Of a stretch of DNA of 26,693 bases, positions 1 through 6,616 are shown one piece after another. Each line of letters opens with the position of its first letter. Position 1 is the stretch's first letter. The stretch covers positions 1 through 26,693 of the forward strand of contig JASKZZ010000144.1 of the NCBI GenBank assembly GCA_030147335.1, read 5' to 3'. The position numbers were made by a program, and so were the translations under genes. The stretch comes from Herpetosiphonaceae bacterium (GTDB lineage: Bacteria; Chloroflexota; Chloroflexia; Chloroflexales; Kallotenuaceae). The notes beneath the pieces were generated by a model. The model ran no database searches and was not told the origin of the DNA. It saw nothing but the letters and a program-made list of their open reading frames with translations.

Positions 1-1
1 A

Positions 2-670
2 CGTGTTGATATCGAGCGCGCAGCGAACAAGGTCGAAGTCACGATCCATACAGCCAAGCCAGGCGTTGTGATCGGCAAGCGCGGCACGAACGTCGATGTG
101 TTGCGCGGCAAGATCGAGAAGCTGAGCGGCAAGAAGATCAAACTCAATATTAGTGAGATCCATCAGCCAGAACTTGACGCTCAACTGGTAGCCGAAAGCA
201 TTGGCGAGCAGATCACGAAGCGTGTCTCGTTCAAGCGAGCGATGAAGCAGGCAACGCAGCGCGCGGTACGTCTGGGTGCCGAAGGCATTATGGTTAAATG
301 CTCGGGTCGCCTAGGTGGTGCCGAAATGGCGCGCTACGTGTTCGATCAGCAAGGCCGTATTCCGCGCCACACACTTCGCGCAGATATTGATTACGCCGTG
401 GTACACGCCCATACAACCTATGGTCGTATCGGTATCAAGGTGTGGATCTATAAAGGCGAAGTATTCGTCAAGTCCGATGGCTCGTTGGAGCGTGCAAATG
501 CTCCCAAGCGTCCAGCTCCGGCTCCGGCTGATGATAACCGTGGCCGAGGTCGAGGCCGTGGCGATGGCCGTGGCGGTAATGATGGCGGCGGTGGTGCAGG
601 CCGAGGTCGTGGTCGTGGCCGTGGTCCGCAGCAACAGCAGCAGACAACAACGCCAAGCACCGACGAATAA
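2..670 (+). CDS. rpsC: 30S ribosomal protein S3, 5'-truncated, with RG-rich C-terminal tail
   Basis: S3 binds 16S rRNA in the head of the small subunit and lines the mRNA entry channel. The reading frame is open from base 2, so the gene starts outside the window; the first visible residues (RVDIERAANKVEVTIHT) align with the S3 KH domain, and by comparison with E. coli roughly 55 residues are missing. The KH-type loop VVIGKRGTNVD and the C-terminal domain block (GRLGGAEMARYVF, GRIPRHTLRADIDY, TYGRIGIKVWIYKGE) are clear. After the conserved core, about 55 residues form a low-complexity tail: a Pro/Ala stretch, two Arg-Gly runs separated by an Asp/Asn/Gly spacer, then poly-Gln and Thr. The tail is far longer than the basic tail of E. 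coli S3 and resembles an RGG box. First gene of the run in this window; identity is certain, the role of the tail is unknown. Confidence 0.97.
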   Translation, partial: RVDIERAANKVEVTIHTAKPGVVIGKRGTNVDVLRGKIEKLSGKKIKLNISEIHQPELDAQLVAESIGEQITKRVSFKRAMKQATQRAVRLGAEGIMVKCSGRLGGAEMARYVFDQQGRIPRHTLRADIDYAVVHAHTTYGRIGIKVWIYKGEVFVKSDGSLERANAPKRPAPAPADDNRGRGRGRGDGRGGNDGGGGAGRGRGRGRGPQQQQQTTTPSTDE

Positions 671-682
671 CGAACAAGCAAA

Positions 683-720
683 CAGCTATCAGCAAGTAGG
701 CTAATAGGTGCTGATAGCTG
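683..720 (+). repeat. Inverted repeat between rpsC and rplP
   Basis: CAGCTATCAGC (683-693) is perfectly complementary to GCTGATAGCTG (710-720), giving an 11-bp stem with a 16-nt loop in the transcript. A near copy of the right arm, GCTGACAGCT, follows at 724-733, so the left arm could pair with either one. There is no T-run after it, so it does not look like a terminator. It belongs to the series of intergenic hairpins in this operon. Confidence 0.75.
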
Positions 721-752
721 GAGGCTGACAGCTAAGAGCAGAGGATATTGCT

Positions 753-1199
753 ATGTTAATGCCAAAGCGGCTTAAGTACCGCAAAGTGCATCGTCAGGTG
801 CAAAAGCGCACCAAGCTTTCCGGGCGCGGCACGACGGTCGCATTCGGTGACTTTGGGCTGATGGCGGTTGAGCAAGCCTGGGTCAATAGTCGTCAAATTG
901 AGGCGGCGCGTCGTGCAATTACGCACTACGTTAAGCGTGGTGGTAAAGTATGGATTCGTATTTTTCCTGACAAGCCGATCACTCAAAAACCTGCCGAAAC
1001 ACGCATGGGTTCCGGTAAGGGTGCGGTCGAATATTACGTTGCGGTTGTTAAGCCTGGACGAATCATGTTCGAGCTTGGCGGCGTTCGGGAAGATATCGCA
1101 ACGGTAGCGCTTCAGCGCGCAGCCCAAAAGCTGCCGATTAAGTGCAAGATCGTGGCGAAAGAAACGTTTGGGGAGGTTGCTCAGAATGAAGGTGAATGA
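753..1199 (+). CDS. rplP: 50S ribosomal protein L16
   Basis: L16 is a 23S rRNA-binding protein near the A-site of the peptidyl transferase centre. The 148-residue product shows the family signature throughout: MPKRLKYRKVHR at the start, the basic SGRGTTVAFGDFGL segment, RIFPDKPITQKPAETRMGSG and the C-terminal KCKIV. Two in-frame ATGs compete (753 and 759). I chose 753 because GAGG at 741-744 lies 8 nt before it, a better distance than the 14 nt to the second. The 3' end overlaps rpmC by 14 nt, which implies translational coupling. Slightly longer than the usual 136-140 residues because of the C-terminal end. Confidence 0.97.
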   Translation: MLMPKRLKYRKVHRQVQKRTKLSGRGTTVAFGDFGLMAVEQAWVNSRQIEAARRAITHYVKRGGKVWIRIFPDKPITQKPAETRMGSGKGAVEYYVAVVKPGRIMFELGGVREDIATVALQRAAQKLPIKCKIVAKETFGEVAQNEGE

Positions 1200-1395
1200 T
1201 ATTCGCCAACTCGATAGCGGACGGCTCAGTGAGCGGTTGCGTGAGATCGATCAAGAGCTGTTTAACCTCCGTTTTCAACGAGAAACTGGTCGATTGACGA
1301 ATAGCTCGCGCTTTGGGCAGCTTAAGCAAGAATATGCTCGGATTGCCACGGTGCTGCGCGAACGTGAGTTGGCGACCCAGGAGAGCGGGAGGTAA
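1186..1395 (+). CDS. rpmC: 50S ribosomal protein L29
   Basis: L29 sits at the polypeptide exit of the large subunit and helps form the docking site for trigger factor and SRP. The 69-residue helical protein shows the family core LFNLRFQRETGRL and the ARIATVLRERE end. The start ATG at 1186 lies inside the last codons of rplP, preceded by a strong GGGGAGG (1170-1176); an upstream in-frame GTG/TTG-type extension is not needed. Overlap with rplP and a 2-nt gap to rpsQ indicate a tightly coupled block. Confidence 0.96.
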   Translation: MKVNDIRQLDSGRLSERLREIDQELFNLRFQRETGRLTNSSRFGQLKQEYARIATVLRERELATQESGR

Positions 1396-1397
1396 TC

Positions 1398-1754
1398 ATG
1401 ACGCAGGCAAATACGACTGAGCGGACAGTGATTCGCAAGCAGAAGGTCGGGCGTGTCGTCTCGAACAAGATGGATAAGACCGTTGTGGTCGCGGTGGATT
1501 ATCTCCGCCCACATCCAATCTATCGCAAGACAGTACGCCAGACCCATAAGTTCTACGCGCACGACGAGAACAACGATTGCCAGATGGGTGACACGGTGCG
1601 AATCGAAGAAACCCGTCCGATGAGTAAGTTAAAGCGTTGGCGTGTTGTTGAAGTATTGGGCAGCAAGGATGTGCCGATCACTCCAGCTGTGCCCGAAGAT
1701 GTTGTGGCGCCACGCGCGTCAGCGGCAGAAGACGAAGATGAGGTGCAGGCGTGA
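1398..1754 (+). CDS. rpsQ: 30S ribosomal protein S17 with acidic C-terminal extension
   Basis: S17 is a primary 16S rRNA-binding OB-fold protein. The core is unmistakable: GRVVSNKMDKTVVVAVD, HPIYRKTVRQTHKFYAHDE, GDTVRIEETRPMSKLKRWRVVEV. The product has 118 residues against about 85 in most bacteria; the extra residues are a tail from about residue 90 that is Pro/Ala/Val-rich and ends in an acidic run (EDEDE). It ends in TGA that overlaps the GTG start of rplN in a GTGA junction (1751-1754), a sign of coupled reinitiation. Confidence 0.96.
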   Translation: MTQANTTERTVIRKQKVGRVVSNKMDKTVVVAVDYLRPHPIYRKTVRQTHKFYAHDENNDCQMGDTVRIEETRPMSKLKRWRVVEVLGSKDVPITPAVPEDVVAPRASAAEDEDEVQA

Positions 1755-2119
1755 TTCTGGCACTAAGTCGCTTAAAGGTGGCCGATAACACGGGCGCTAA
1801 GGAAATCATGTGTATCCGTGTGCTCGGCGGCTCGAAGGTCAAGTCCGGCACGGTTGGCGATATCATCATCGCTTCGGTCAAGGATGCTGCTCCTGGCGGT
1901 AACGCCAAGAAAGGCGAGGTTGTTCGAGCGGTGATCGTTCGGGTTTCAAAAGAATATGGTCGCACGGATGGATCACATATTCGCTTCGATGACAACGCAG
2001 CGGTCTTGATTCGCCAGGATGGCAATCCACGTGGCACCCGAATCTTTGGGCCAGTTGCTCGTGAGCTGCGTGATAAGCAGTTTATGAAAATTGTATCGCT
2101 TGCACCTGAGACGTTGTAA
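1751..2119 (+). CDS. rplN: 50S ribosomal protein L14
   Basis: L14 binds 23S rRNA and forms an intersubunit bridge; it is also the RsfS (ribosomal silencing factor) target in other bacteria. The 122-residue length and the signatures SRLKVADNTGAKEIMCIRVLGG, DIIIASVKDAAPGG, KGEVVRAVIVR, RFDDNAAVLI and GTRIFGPVARELR are canonical. The start is GTG, overlapping the rpsQ stop by 4 nt, with GAGGT (1740-1744) 6 nt upstream. First gene of the spc-type segment, here fused into the S10 run without a break. Confidence 0.97.
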   Translation: MILALSRLKVADNTGAKEIMCIRVLGGSKVKSGTVGDIIIASVKDAAPGGNAKKGEVVRAVIVRVSKEYGRTDGSHIRFDDNAAVLIRQDGNPRGTRIFGPVARELRDKQFMKIVSLAPETL

Positions 2120-2130
2120 TGAGTGTATCG

Positions 2131-2201
2131 GCTATCAGGCATCAGCTATACGGCATGATCAAATGCGTGAAAATTGGTACAATACGCAGTCGGCTGATAG
2201 C
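2131..2201 (+). repeat. Inverted repeat between rplN and rplX
   Basis: GCTATCAG (2131-2138) pairs with CTGATAGC (2194-2201), extended by a G-T pair on the outside. Inside the loop, GCGT and ACGC (around 2165 and 2183) can form a second short stem. The stem word is the same as the rpsC-rplP hairpin although the surrounding sequence differs. Confidence 0.6.
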
Positions 2202-2232
2202 TCAGAGTTGGTAGCTCCAATAGAGGTTGAAC

Positions 2233-2574
2233 ATGCACGTCAAAACTGGTGACGAAGTTCTGGTCATCACCGGCAAAAATAAAGGCTCGCGTGGCAAGGT
2301 TACGCGGTCGCTGCCAAGTGAAAACCGGGTCGTCGTCGAAAATGTTAACATGATCAAGAAGCACATGAAGCCACGCGGGCCTCGGCAGCGCGGTGGTATT
2401 GTGGAGCGCGAAGCGCCGCTGCATGTGTCGAATGTAATGATTGTTTGCCCCAACTGTGGTAAAGCATCACGGACTGGCCATCGCATTCTGGATGGCGAGG
2501 GCAAGATCAGCCGCCGCAAGGTACGATATTGCAAAGCATGCGACGGGAACATTGACCAGACGAAGAATGCGTAG
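2233..2574 (+). CDS. rplX: 50S ribosomal protein L24, zinc-ribbon form
   Basis: L24 is an early assembly initiator of the large subunit, located near the exit tunnel. The N-terminal KOW motif is visible (GDEVLVITGKNKGSRGKVTR), followed by ENVNMIKKHMKP and GGIVEREAPLHVSNV. Two Cys pairs, CPNC and CKAC, near the C-terminus probably hold a zinc ion, as in the C+ versions of the family. I chose ATG 2233 (113 residues) over the in-frame TTG at 2227 because AGAGG at 2222-2226 is correctly spaced for 2233. Confidence 0.96.
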   Translation: MHVKTGDEVLVITGKNKGSRGKVTRSLPSENRVVVENVNMIKKHMKPRGPRQRGGIVEREAPLHVSNVMIVCPNCGKASRTGHRILDGEGKISRRKVRYCKACDGNIDQTKNA

Positions 2575-2583
2575 TTGATTAGG

Positions 2584-2636
2584 TTTGCTGGGTAGGACGC
2601 GATTGGGAATGCCAAAATCCGCTTACCGCTTGCAAA
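2584..2636 (+). repeat. Degenerate inverted repeat between rplX and rplE
   Basis: TTTGC (2584-2588) pairs with GCAAA (2632-2636); further in, GCGATT (2599-2604) pairs with AATCCGC (2616-2622) with one bulged base. The whole gap folds as an interrupted stem. It is the weakest of the series in pairing quality. Confidence 0.4.
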
Positions 2637-2646
2637 TGAGGTAAAA

Positions 2647-3189
2647 ATGCCTGCACGATTAAAAGAACGGTATCAGCGCGAAATTATTCCAGCGCTGACG
2701 AAAGAATTTAACTTTTCCAACCAGATGGAAGTGCCAAAGGTTGAGAAAGTTGTGATCAACATCGGCATGGGCGAGGCGTTGCAGAATGCTAAGTCGATGG
2801 ATGCCGCGCTGGCTGACCTGACTGCAATTGCGGGTCAAAAGCCGGTTGTTACGCGTGCCCGTAAATCGATCGCGAACTTTAAGCTGCGCGAAGGTCAGCC
2901 TATTGGCGCGATGGTAACACTGCGCGGTGAGCGAATGTACGAGTTTCTGGATCGATTGATCTCGATCGCGTTGCCTCGTATCCGTGACTTCCGTGGCGTG
3001 AGCCGGCGCTCGTTCGATGGACGCGGAAACTATAGCATTGGTCTGCGCGAGCAGATTGTGTTTCCCGAAGTTGATTATGATCGGGTTGATAAGCTGCGCG
3101 GTCTTGAAGTCGCAATTGTGACCACGGCGCGCAACGACAACGAGGGATACGCGCTGCTCAAAAATATGGGCATGCCATTTAGTGACTAA
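2647..3189 (+). CDS. rplE: 50S ribosomal protein L5
   Basis: L5 binds 5S rRNA and contacts P-site tRNA in the central protuberance. The 180-residue product has canonical length and blocks: LKERYQREIIPAL, PKVEKVVINIGMGEA, GQKPVVTRARKSIANFKLREG, GAMVTLRGERMYEFLDRLI, LPRIRDFRGVSRRSFDGRGN and FPEVDYD. ATG 2647 is preceded by GAGGT at 2638-2642. The start is isolated from rplX by a 72-nt gap. Confidence 0.97.
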   Translation: MPARLKERYQREIIPALTKEFNFSNQMEVPKVEKVVINIGMGEALQNAKSMDAALADLTAIAGQKPVVTRARKSIANFKLREGQPIGAMVTLRGERMYEFLDRLISIALPRIRDFRGVSRRSFDGRGNYSIGLREQIVFPEVDYDRVDKLRGLEVAIVTTARNDNEGYALLKNMGMPFSD

Positions 3190-3192
3190 CAT

Positions 3193-3233
3193 ACACCTGA
3201 GCAAGCAACCACAAGGTTGAGCGGCTTGCGTGT
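3193..3233 (+). repeat. Inverted repeat between rplE and rpsZ
   Basis: Three stacked helices can form: ACAC (3193-3196) with GTGT (3230-3233), GCAAGC (3201-3206) with GCTTGC (3224-3229), and CAACC (3206-3210) with GGTTG (3215-3219) around an ACAA loop. The strong GAGGAGG ribosome binding site of rpsZ begins directly after the stem. Confidence 0.65.
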
Positions 3234-3248
3234 GAGGAGGAATTTACT

Positions 3249-3434
3249 TTGGCTCGTAAAGCATTGATCGTCAAGTCTCAGCAGACTCCCAAGTTCGCCG
3301 TTCGGCAGCGAAATCGCTGTAGTCGATGTGGTCGTTCACGTGCGGTTTTCCGGAAGTTCGGCCTTTGCCGCATCTGCTTCCGTGAGATGGCACTGCGTGG
3401 GCTTATTCCAGGCGTAACGAAGTCGAGCTGGTAA
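3249..3434 (+). CDS. rpsZ: 30S ribosomal protein S14, type Z (zinc-binding)
   Basis: S14 binds in the head of the small subunit. At 61 residues this is the short type Z form, with four zinc ligands C24, C27, C40 and C43 in CSRCGR and LCRICFRE, and the conserved end RGLIPGVTKSSW. Start is TTG at 3249, supported by GAGGAGG at 3235-3241 and by the expected MARKAL N-terminus. In type Z organisms a zinc-free C- paralogue is sometimes encoded elsewhere for zinc limitation; none is in this window. Confidence 0.96.
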   Translation: MARKALIVKSQQTPKFAVRQRNRCSRCGRSRAVFRKFGLCRICFREMALRGLIPGVTKSSW

Positions 3435-3441
3435 CTATCGC

Positions 3442-3494
3442 TTTCAATTGTTGAGTTTGTACCTTAGGTTATTCGAGAACTCAAACGATTGAAA
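3442..3494 (+). repeat. Inverted repeat between rpsZ and rpsH
   Basis: TTTCAAT (3442-3448) pairs with ATTGAAA (3488-3494), and TGAGTT (about 3451-3456) with AACTCA (about 3478-3483), separated by a small internal loop. AT-rich, unlike the neighbouring hairpins. Confidence 0.6.
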
Positions 3495-3523
3495 ACAATA
3501 TATTTGTAAATGGGGACTTGACC

Positions 3524-3928
3524 ATGAGTTTTAACGATCCAGTTGCCGATATGCTGACTCGTATTCGTAACGCATGCATGCAGCGCCATGCAACCGTTGC
3601 GATTCCGAAGTCCAAGCTAAAGCTGGCAATTGCCGAAATCCTTAAGCAAGAAGGCTTTATTAAGGATTTTGCGGTGCAGCCAATCGACGGCAAGGCGTTT
3701 GAAAATATTGTTTTGACGCTGAAATATAGTGCTGATCGTGAGCCGGTTATCACTGGCTTGAAGCGTGTAAGCCGGCCTGGCTTGCGAATTTACTCGAAGC
3801 ATGCTGAAATACCACGCGTGCGCGGTGGTATGGGGTTGGCGATCATGTCAACGCCAAACGGTGTGATGAGTGGCTACGAAGCTTGGCGACAAAATGTTGG
3901 TGGCGAAGTGCTCGCCTACGTGTGGTAA
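3524..3928 (+). CDS. rpsH: 30S ribosomal protein S8
   Basis: S8 is a primary 16S rRNA-binding protein of the platform and in E. coli represses the spc operon. The 134-residue product begins MSFNDPVADMLTRIRNA and ends with the canonical GVMSGYEAWRQNVGGEVLAYVW block. A TTG lies in frame at 3518, but the GGGG at 3512-3515 is 8 nt from ATG 3524 and only 2 nt from the TTG, so 3524 is the start. Confidence 0.96.
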   Translation: MSFNDPVADMLTRIRNACMQRHATVAIPKSKLKLAIAEILKQEGFIKDFAVQPIDGKAFENIVLTLKYSADREPVITGLKRVSRPGLRIYSKHAEIPRVRGGMGLAIMSTPNGVMSGYEAWRQNVGGEVLAYVW

Positions 3929-3956
3929 AAAGGGTAATTCGTGTCAAATAAGCGGT

Positions 3957-4006
3957 AATGTAAACAATTGTCGCTGATAATTTGTGAGCGGATACTCAGT
4001 TACATT
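3957..4006 (+). repeat. Outer inverted repeat between rpsH and rplF
   Basis: AATGTAA (3957-3963) is perfectly complementary to TTACATT (4000-4006). The enclosed segment contains GCTGATA (3973-3979), part of the recurring CTGATAGC word. A second, stronger hairpin follows at 4016-4044. Confidence 0.5.
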
Positions 4007-4015
4007 GGGGAAAAC

Positions 4016-4044
4016 GTAGGGATATCGTACAAGTATATCCCTAC
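4016..4044 (+). repeat. Inner 10-bp hairpin upstream of rplF
   Basis: GTAGGGATAT (4016-4025) is perfectly complementary to ATATCCCTAC (4035-4044) around a 9-nt loop. It is followed by AAATCACC rather than T residues, so it is not an intrinsic terminator. It ends about 10 nt before the AAGGAG ribosome binding site of rplF. Confidence 0.75.
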
Positions 4045-4067
4045 AAATCACCCAAGGAGATAAGCAA

Positions 4068-4628
4068 ATGTCACGTATTGGCAGAAAGCCGATTACGGTT
4101 CCAAGTGGCGTAACGGTAACCGTGGGCGAAGGTAATCTGGTGACGGTCAAAGGGCCGAAGGGCACATTGACGCAGCAGATGCCAAGCGATATCGCTATTC
4201 AACAGGATAACGGCACGATTAACATTACGCGTCCGACCGAAGAAAAGCAGCACCGCGCCTTACACGGACTTACCCGTGCGCTGCTCAACAACATGGTCAT
4301 TGGTACCAGCACTGGTTTCCAAAAGGTGTTGGAAATCAACGGTGTTGGCTATCGTGCCCAGAAAACCGGACGTAACCTCACCATGTCGCTTGGATTTTCG
4401 CATCCGGTGATCGTTGAAGCGCCCGACGGCATCGACTTGAATGTTGGTGAGCGAAACACGGTGATTGTTGCCGGCTCCGATAAGCAGCTTGTGGGTGAAG
4501 TGGCAGCGAATATTCGTGGCTTGCGTCCACCCGAGCCGTACAAAGGCAAGGGTATCAAGTATTCGGACGAGACGATTCGACGTAAGGCTGGCAAGGCTGG
4601 TAAGACCGGCAAGGGCGGCAAGAAGTAA
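4068..4628 (+). CDS. rplF: 50S ribosomal protein L6
   Basis: L6 binds 23S rRNA near the sarcin-ricin loop and the factor-binding site. The 186-residue protein has the two-domain L6 pattern: MSRIGRKPITVPSGVTV, VKGPKGTL, ALLNNMVIGTSTGFQKVLEI, GVGYRAQ and the C-terminal GLRPPEPYKGKGIKYSDE. The end is a basic Lys/Gly run (KAGKAGKTGKGGKK), slightly longer than in E. coli. AAGGAG (4054-4059) sits 8 nt before ATG 4068. Confidence 0.97.
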   Translation: MSRIGRKPITVPSGVTVTVGEGNLVTVKGPKGTLTQQMPSDIAIQQDNGTINITRPTEEKQHRALHGLTRALLNNMVIGTSTGFQKVLEINGVGYRAQKTGRNLTMSLGFSHPVIVEAPDGIDLNVGERNTVIVAGSDKQLVGEVAANIRGLRPPEPYKGKGIKYSDETIRRKAGKAGKTGKGGKK

Positions 4629-4631
4629 AAC

Positions 4632-4705
4632 AGAACAAACAATAGTGAACGAAGAACAAGCGGTGATGTTGTATCACGTATTCTTTGCTCCTGTTGATTT
4701 GTTCT
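4632..4705 (+). repeat. Long imperfect inverted repeat between rplF and rplR
   Basis: AGAACAAA (4632-4639) pairs with TTTGTTCT (4698-4705); GTGAT (4663-4667) pairs with ATCAC (4673-4677) at the tip, with GAAGAA and TTCTTT pairing in between. The result is a 74-nt interrupted stem-loop with no terminal T-run. Confidence 0.6.
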
Positions 4706-4732
4706 CCTAGAAAAACTCCTCGGCGCAGTGGA

Positions 4733-4738
4733 TATAAT
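4733..4738 (+). promoter_or_regulatory. Possible internal -10 element for the rplR block
   Basis: A perfect TATAAT lies 28 nt upstream of the rplR start, just after the rplF-rplR hairpin. No convincing -35 hexamer is present at 16-18 nt, and the upstream TG is one base out of place for an extended -10. Listed as a candidate only. Confidence 0.25.
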
Positions 4739-4765
4739 CTCTGCTCGATGAGCGAGGAATATAGA

Positions 4766-5131
4766 ATGGCAAAGCTTGATCGGCGCGCTGCACGCGCCAA
4801 GCGCCACCGACGCATCCGGGCAAGGGTAAACGGCACTGGCCAGCGTCCGCGGCTTAACGTATTTCGCAGCAACCAGCATATCTATGTGCAGGTGATTGAC
4901 GACGTGCGCAAACACACACTTGCTGCCGCATCAACATTGGACGCAGGTTTGCGACCACAGTTGAGCGAGAACACCAAGGTCGAAGAGGCGAAGCTAGTCG
5001 GTAGGCTGATCGCCGAGCGTGCCCAAGCGATTGGGATTAAGCAGGTTGTGTTTGACCGTGGTGGATACTTGTACCATGGACGAATCAAAGCGCTGGCTGA
5101 TGCAGCCCGCGAAGCAGGACTAGACTTCTAA
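4766..5131 (+). CDS. rplR: 50S ribosomal protein L18
   Basis: L18 binds 5S rRNA together with L5 in the central protuberance. The 121-residue product matches family length and shows AKRHRRIRARVNGTGQRPRLNVFRS, NQHIYVQVIDD, KVEEAKLVGRLIAERA and VVFDRGGYLYHGRIKALADAARE. The frame stays open further upstream, but the ATG at 4766 is preceded by GAGGA (4754-4758) and gives the expected MAKLDRR start. Confidence 0.96.
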   Translation: MAKLDRRAARAKRHRRIRARVNGTGQRPRLNVFRSNQHIYVQVIDDVRKHTLAAASTLDAGLRPQLSENTKVEEAKLVGRLIAERAQAIGIKQVVFDRGGYLYHGRIKALADAAREAGLDF

Positions 5132-5138
5132 CGGGTCC

Positions 5139-5214
5139 AAGGTCATGTGGTGAAGTTCAATCTTGACAAGCCCTGCGGCTTTTTGGTGATCTTCAACCAT
5201 AGGCTTGCGACCTT
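5139..5214 (+). repeat. Imperfect inverted repeat between rplR and rpsE
   Basis: AAGGTC (5139-5144) pairs with GACCTT (5209-5214), and GGTGAAG (5149-5155) pairs with CTTCAACC (5191-5198) with one bulge. The stem is interrupted but the order of arms is nested, as in the other gaps. Confidence 0.5.
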
Positions 5215-5237
5215 TGACCGTTTGTTTCGGAGGAAAC

Positions 5238-5777
5238 GTGGCGAATTCAAATGTACGCGTGAATGCTGAGGACATGGAGCTTGAAGAGCGAGTCGTTCAG
5301 ATCAACCGTGTGGCCAAGGTGGTCAAGGGTGGTCGAACGTTTAAGCTCAGCACGCTGGTTGTTGTCGGCGATGGTAAGGGTCATGTCGGTGTTGGAATGG
5401 GTAAATCAGCCGAAGTGCCGGAAGCGATCCGCAAAGGCGTTGAGGCTGCAAAGAAGAACATGATTACCGTGCCGCTTGACGAGCACACCATTCCGCATGA
5501 AATCCGTAGCGAATACAAGACGGCGCAGGTTTTGTTGATTCCAGCAGCACCGGGCACCGGCGTTATTGCAGGTGGCGGCGTGCGTGCTGTGCTTGAAGCG
5601 GCAGGCGTGCGCGACGTATTAACAAAGTCGCTCGGCTCGAGCAACAAAGTAAACGTGGTTAAGGCAACCTTTGAAGCGTTGCGGCAACTACGCACGCTGG
5701 AGCAGGAAGCGCGGAACCGTGATCTCACCGTTGAAGAATTGCGTCGGCGAATGGGTCGCGGACGACGAAGCGAGTAA
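5238..5777 (+). CDS. rpsE: 30S ribosomal protein S5
   Basis: S5 lies at the mRNA entrance and affects decoding accuracy. Visible blocks: ELEERVVQINRVAKVVKGGR, VVVGDGKGHVGVGMGKSAEVPEAI (split over the N-terminal domain), APGTGVIAGGGVRAVLEAAGV and the C-terminal LGSSNKVNVVKATFEAL. The best start is GTG 5238 (179 residues), giving MANSNVRVNAEDMELEE, after CGGAGGA at 5228-5234; the 4-nt spacing is tight. An in-frame TTG at 5205 has no ribosome binding site. Confidence 0.95.
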   Translation: MANSNVRVNAEDMELEERVVQINRVAKVVKGGRTFKLSTLVVVGDGKGHVGVGMGKSAEVPEAIRKGVEAAKKNMITVPLDEHTIPHEIRSEYKTAQVLLIPAAPGTGVIAGGGVRAVLEAAGVRDVLTKSLGSSNKVNVVKATFEALRQLRTLEQEARNRDLTVEELRRRMGRGRRSE

Positions 5778-5800
5778 CATTTACACATTGCTGTGGACGG

Positions 5801-5829
5801 TCAACACCATGGATCTGCGATGGTGTTGA
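5801..5829 (+). repeat. 10-bp hairpin between rpsE and rpmD
   Basis: TCAACACCAT (5801-5810) is perfectly complementary to ATGGTGTTGA (5820-5829) around a 9-nt loop. GG just outside the left arm and CC beyond the right arm can lengthen the stem across a small bulge. There is no T-run after it. Confidence 0.75.
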
Positions 5830-5856
5830 GACCTGCGGCAGTGCTGGGAGCTACAG

Positions 5857-6120
5857 ATGGCACAACTTAAGATAACCTACACCAAGAGCGTCATTGGCTA
5901 CAGCAAGGACCAAAAAGCGACCGTAAAGTCGTTGGGCTTGCGTAAGCTACACCAGAGTGTGCTGCACAACGACACTCCCGTTATTCGGGGCATGGCGTTC
6001 AAGGTGCGGCATCTGGTAACGGTTGAAGAAGTCAACGATGATGTGGCGAAAACGCGAACAACCAGCGTTTACGAAACGCCTGTTGCGACAAGCAGCCGAT
6101 CATCAGGAAGCGAGCAGTAA
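5857..6120 (+). CDS. rpmD: 50S ribosomal protein L30 with C-terminal extension
   Basis: L30 is a small 23S rRNA-binding protein found in most but not all bacteria. Residues 1-60 carry the family core: LKITYTKSVIGYSKDQKATVKSLGLRKLHQSV, then DTPVIRGMAFKVRHLVTVEEV. The normal protein ends about here; this one continues for another 25 residues or so, rich in Ser/Thr and ending SSRSSGSEQ, to a total of 87. GGGAG at 5846-5850 precedes the ATG by 6 nt. Three bases separate it from rplO. Confidence 0.95.
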   Translation: MAQLKITYTKSVIGYSKDQKATVKSLGLRKLHQSVLHNDTPVIRGMAFKVRHLVTVEEVNDDVAKTRTTSVYETPVATSSRSSGSEQ

Positions 6121-6123
6121 TAT

Positions 6124-6612
6124 ATGAAGTTGACAGATTTGCGTCCCGCTGAGGGTTCAAACTATAAAAGTAAGCGCGTTGGCCGTGGACATGGTTCCGG
6201 CAAGGGCAAAACGTCAGGCCGTGGTTCTGGCGGTCAGAAACAGCGCGAAGGACGAGTTGGTCACCGCGCGTTTGAAGGTGGTCAGAACGAAATTACGCGT
6301 GGTATGCCATTCAAGCGTGGCGTTGGCTTTTTCAACCGCTACCGTATTGAGTACAAAGTTTTCAACATCGGTGATCTTGCCGAGTCACAGCATGATGAGA
6401 TTACTCCAGAAATATTGGTTGGCGCGCGGCTAGTTAAAAACTTGAAGAAGCCAATCAAAATCCTGGGTGACGGTGAAGTGACGCGTCCGATGACCATTAC
6501 GGCTCATCGCTTCTCGGCAAGCGCACGACAAAAGATTGAAGCAGCGGGTGGTACCGTTAAGGAGCTTGGCGCGCCAGTGATTAAGCGCCTACCACGACGC
6601 GGCAGATTTTAA
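6124..6612 (+). CDS. rplO: 50S ribosomal protein L15
   Basis: L15 is a late assembly protein of the large subunit. The Gly/Arg-rich N-terminal extension is typical (MKLTDLRPAEGSNYKSKR, GRGHGSGKGKTSGRG, GQKQREG), followed by FEGGQNEITRGMPFKRGVGF and the globular C-terminal part ending GAPVIKRLPRRGRF. The 162-residue length is a little above the bacterial norm. Coupled to rpmD by a 3-nt gap; followed by a terminator-like hairpin before secY. Confidence 0.97.
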   Translation: MKLTDLRPAEGSNYKSKRVGRGHGSGKGKTSGRGSGGQKQREGRVGHRAFEGGQNEITRGMPFKRGVGFFNRYRIEYKVFNIGDLAESQHDEITPEILVGARLVKNLKKPIKILGDGEVTRPMTITAHRFSASARQKIEAAGGTVKELGAPVIKRLPRRGRF

Positions 6613-6616
6613 GCGA

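Noticed and set aside
311..634. Long minus-strand open frame opposite rpsC
   Set aside because: It is the mirror of the repetitive RG-coding segment; its own product is Thr/Ala/Ile low complexity with no ribosome binding site.
671..752. Intergenic hairpins as an array of CRISPR-like or REP elements
   Set aside because: There is no constant repeat unit with regular spacers; arms differ from gap to gap and share at most an octamer.
2659..3204. 181-codon minus-strand frame opposite rplE
   Set aside because: Fully antisense to an unmistakable L5 gene, no family resemblance and no initiation signals.
4349..4915. 188-codon minus-strand frame over rplF and rplR
   Set aside because: Spans two real + strand genes and the gap between them; composition is that of an antisense shadow.
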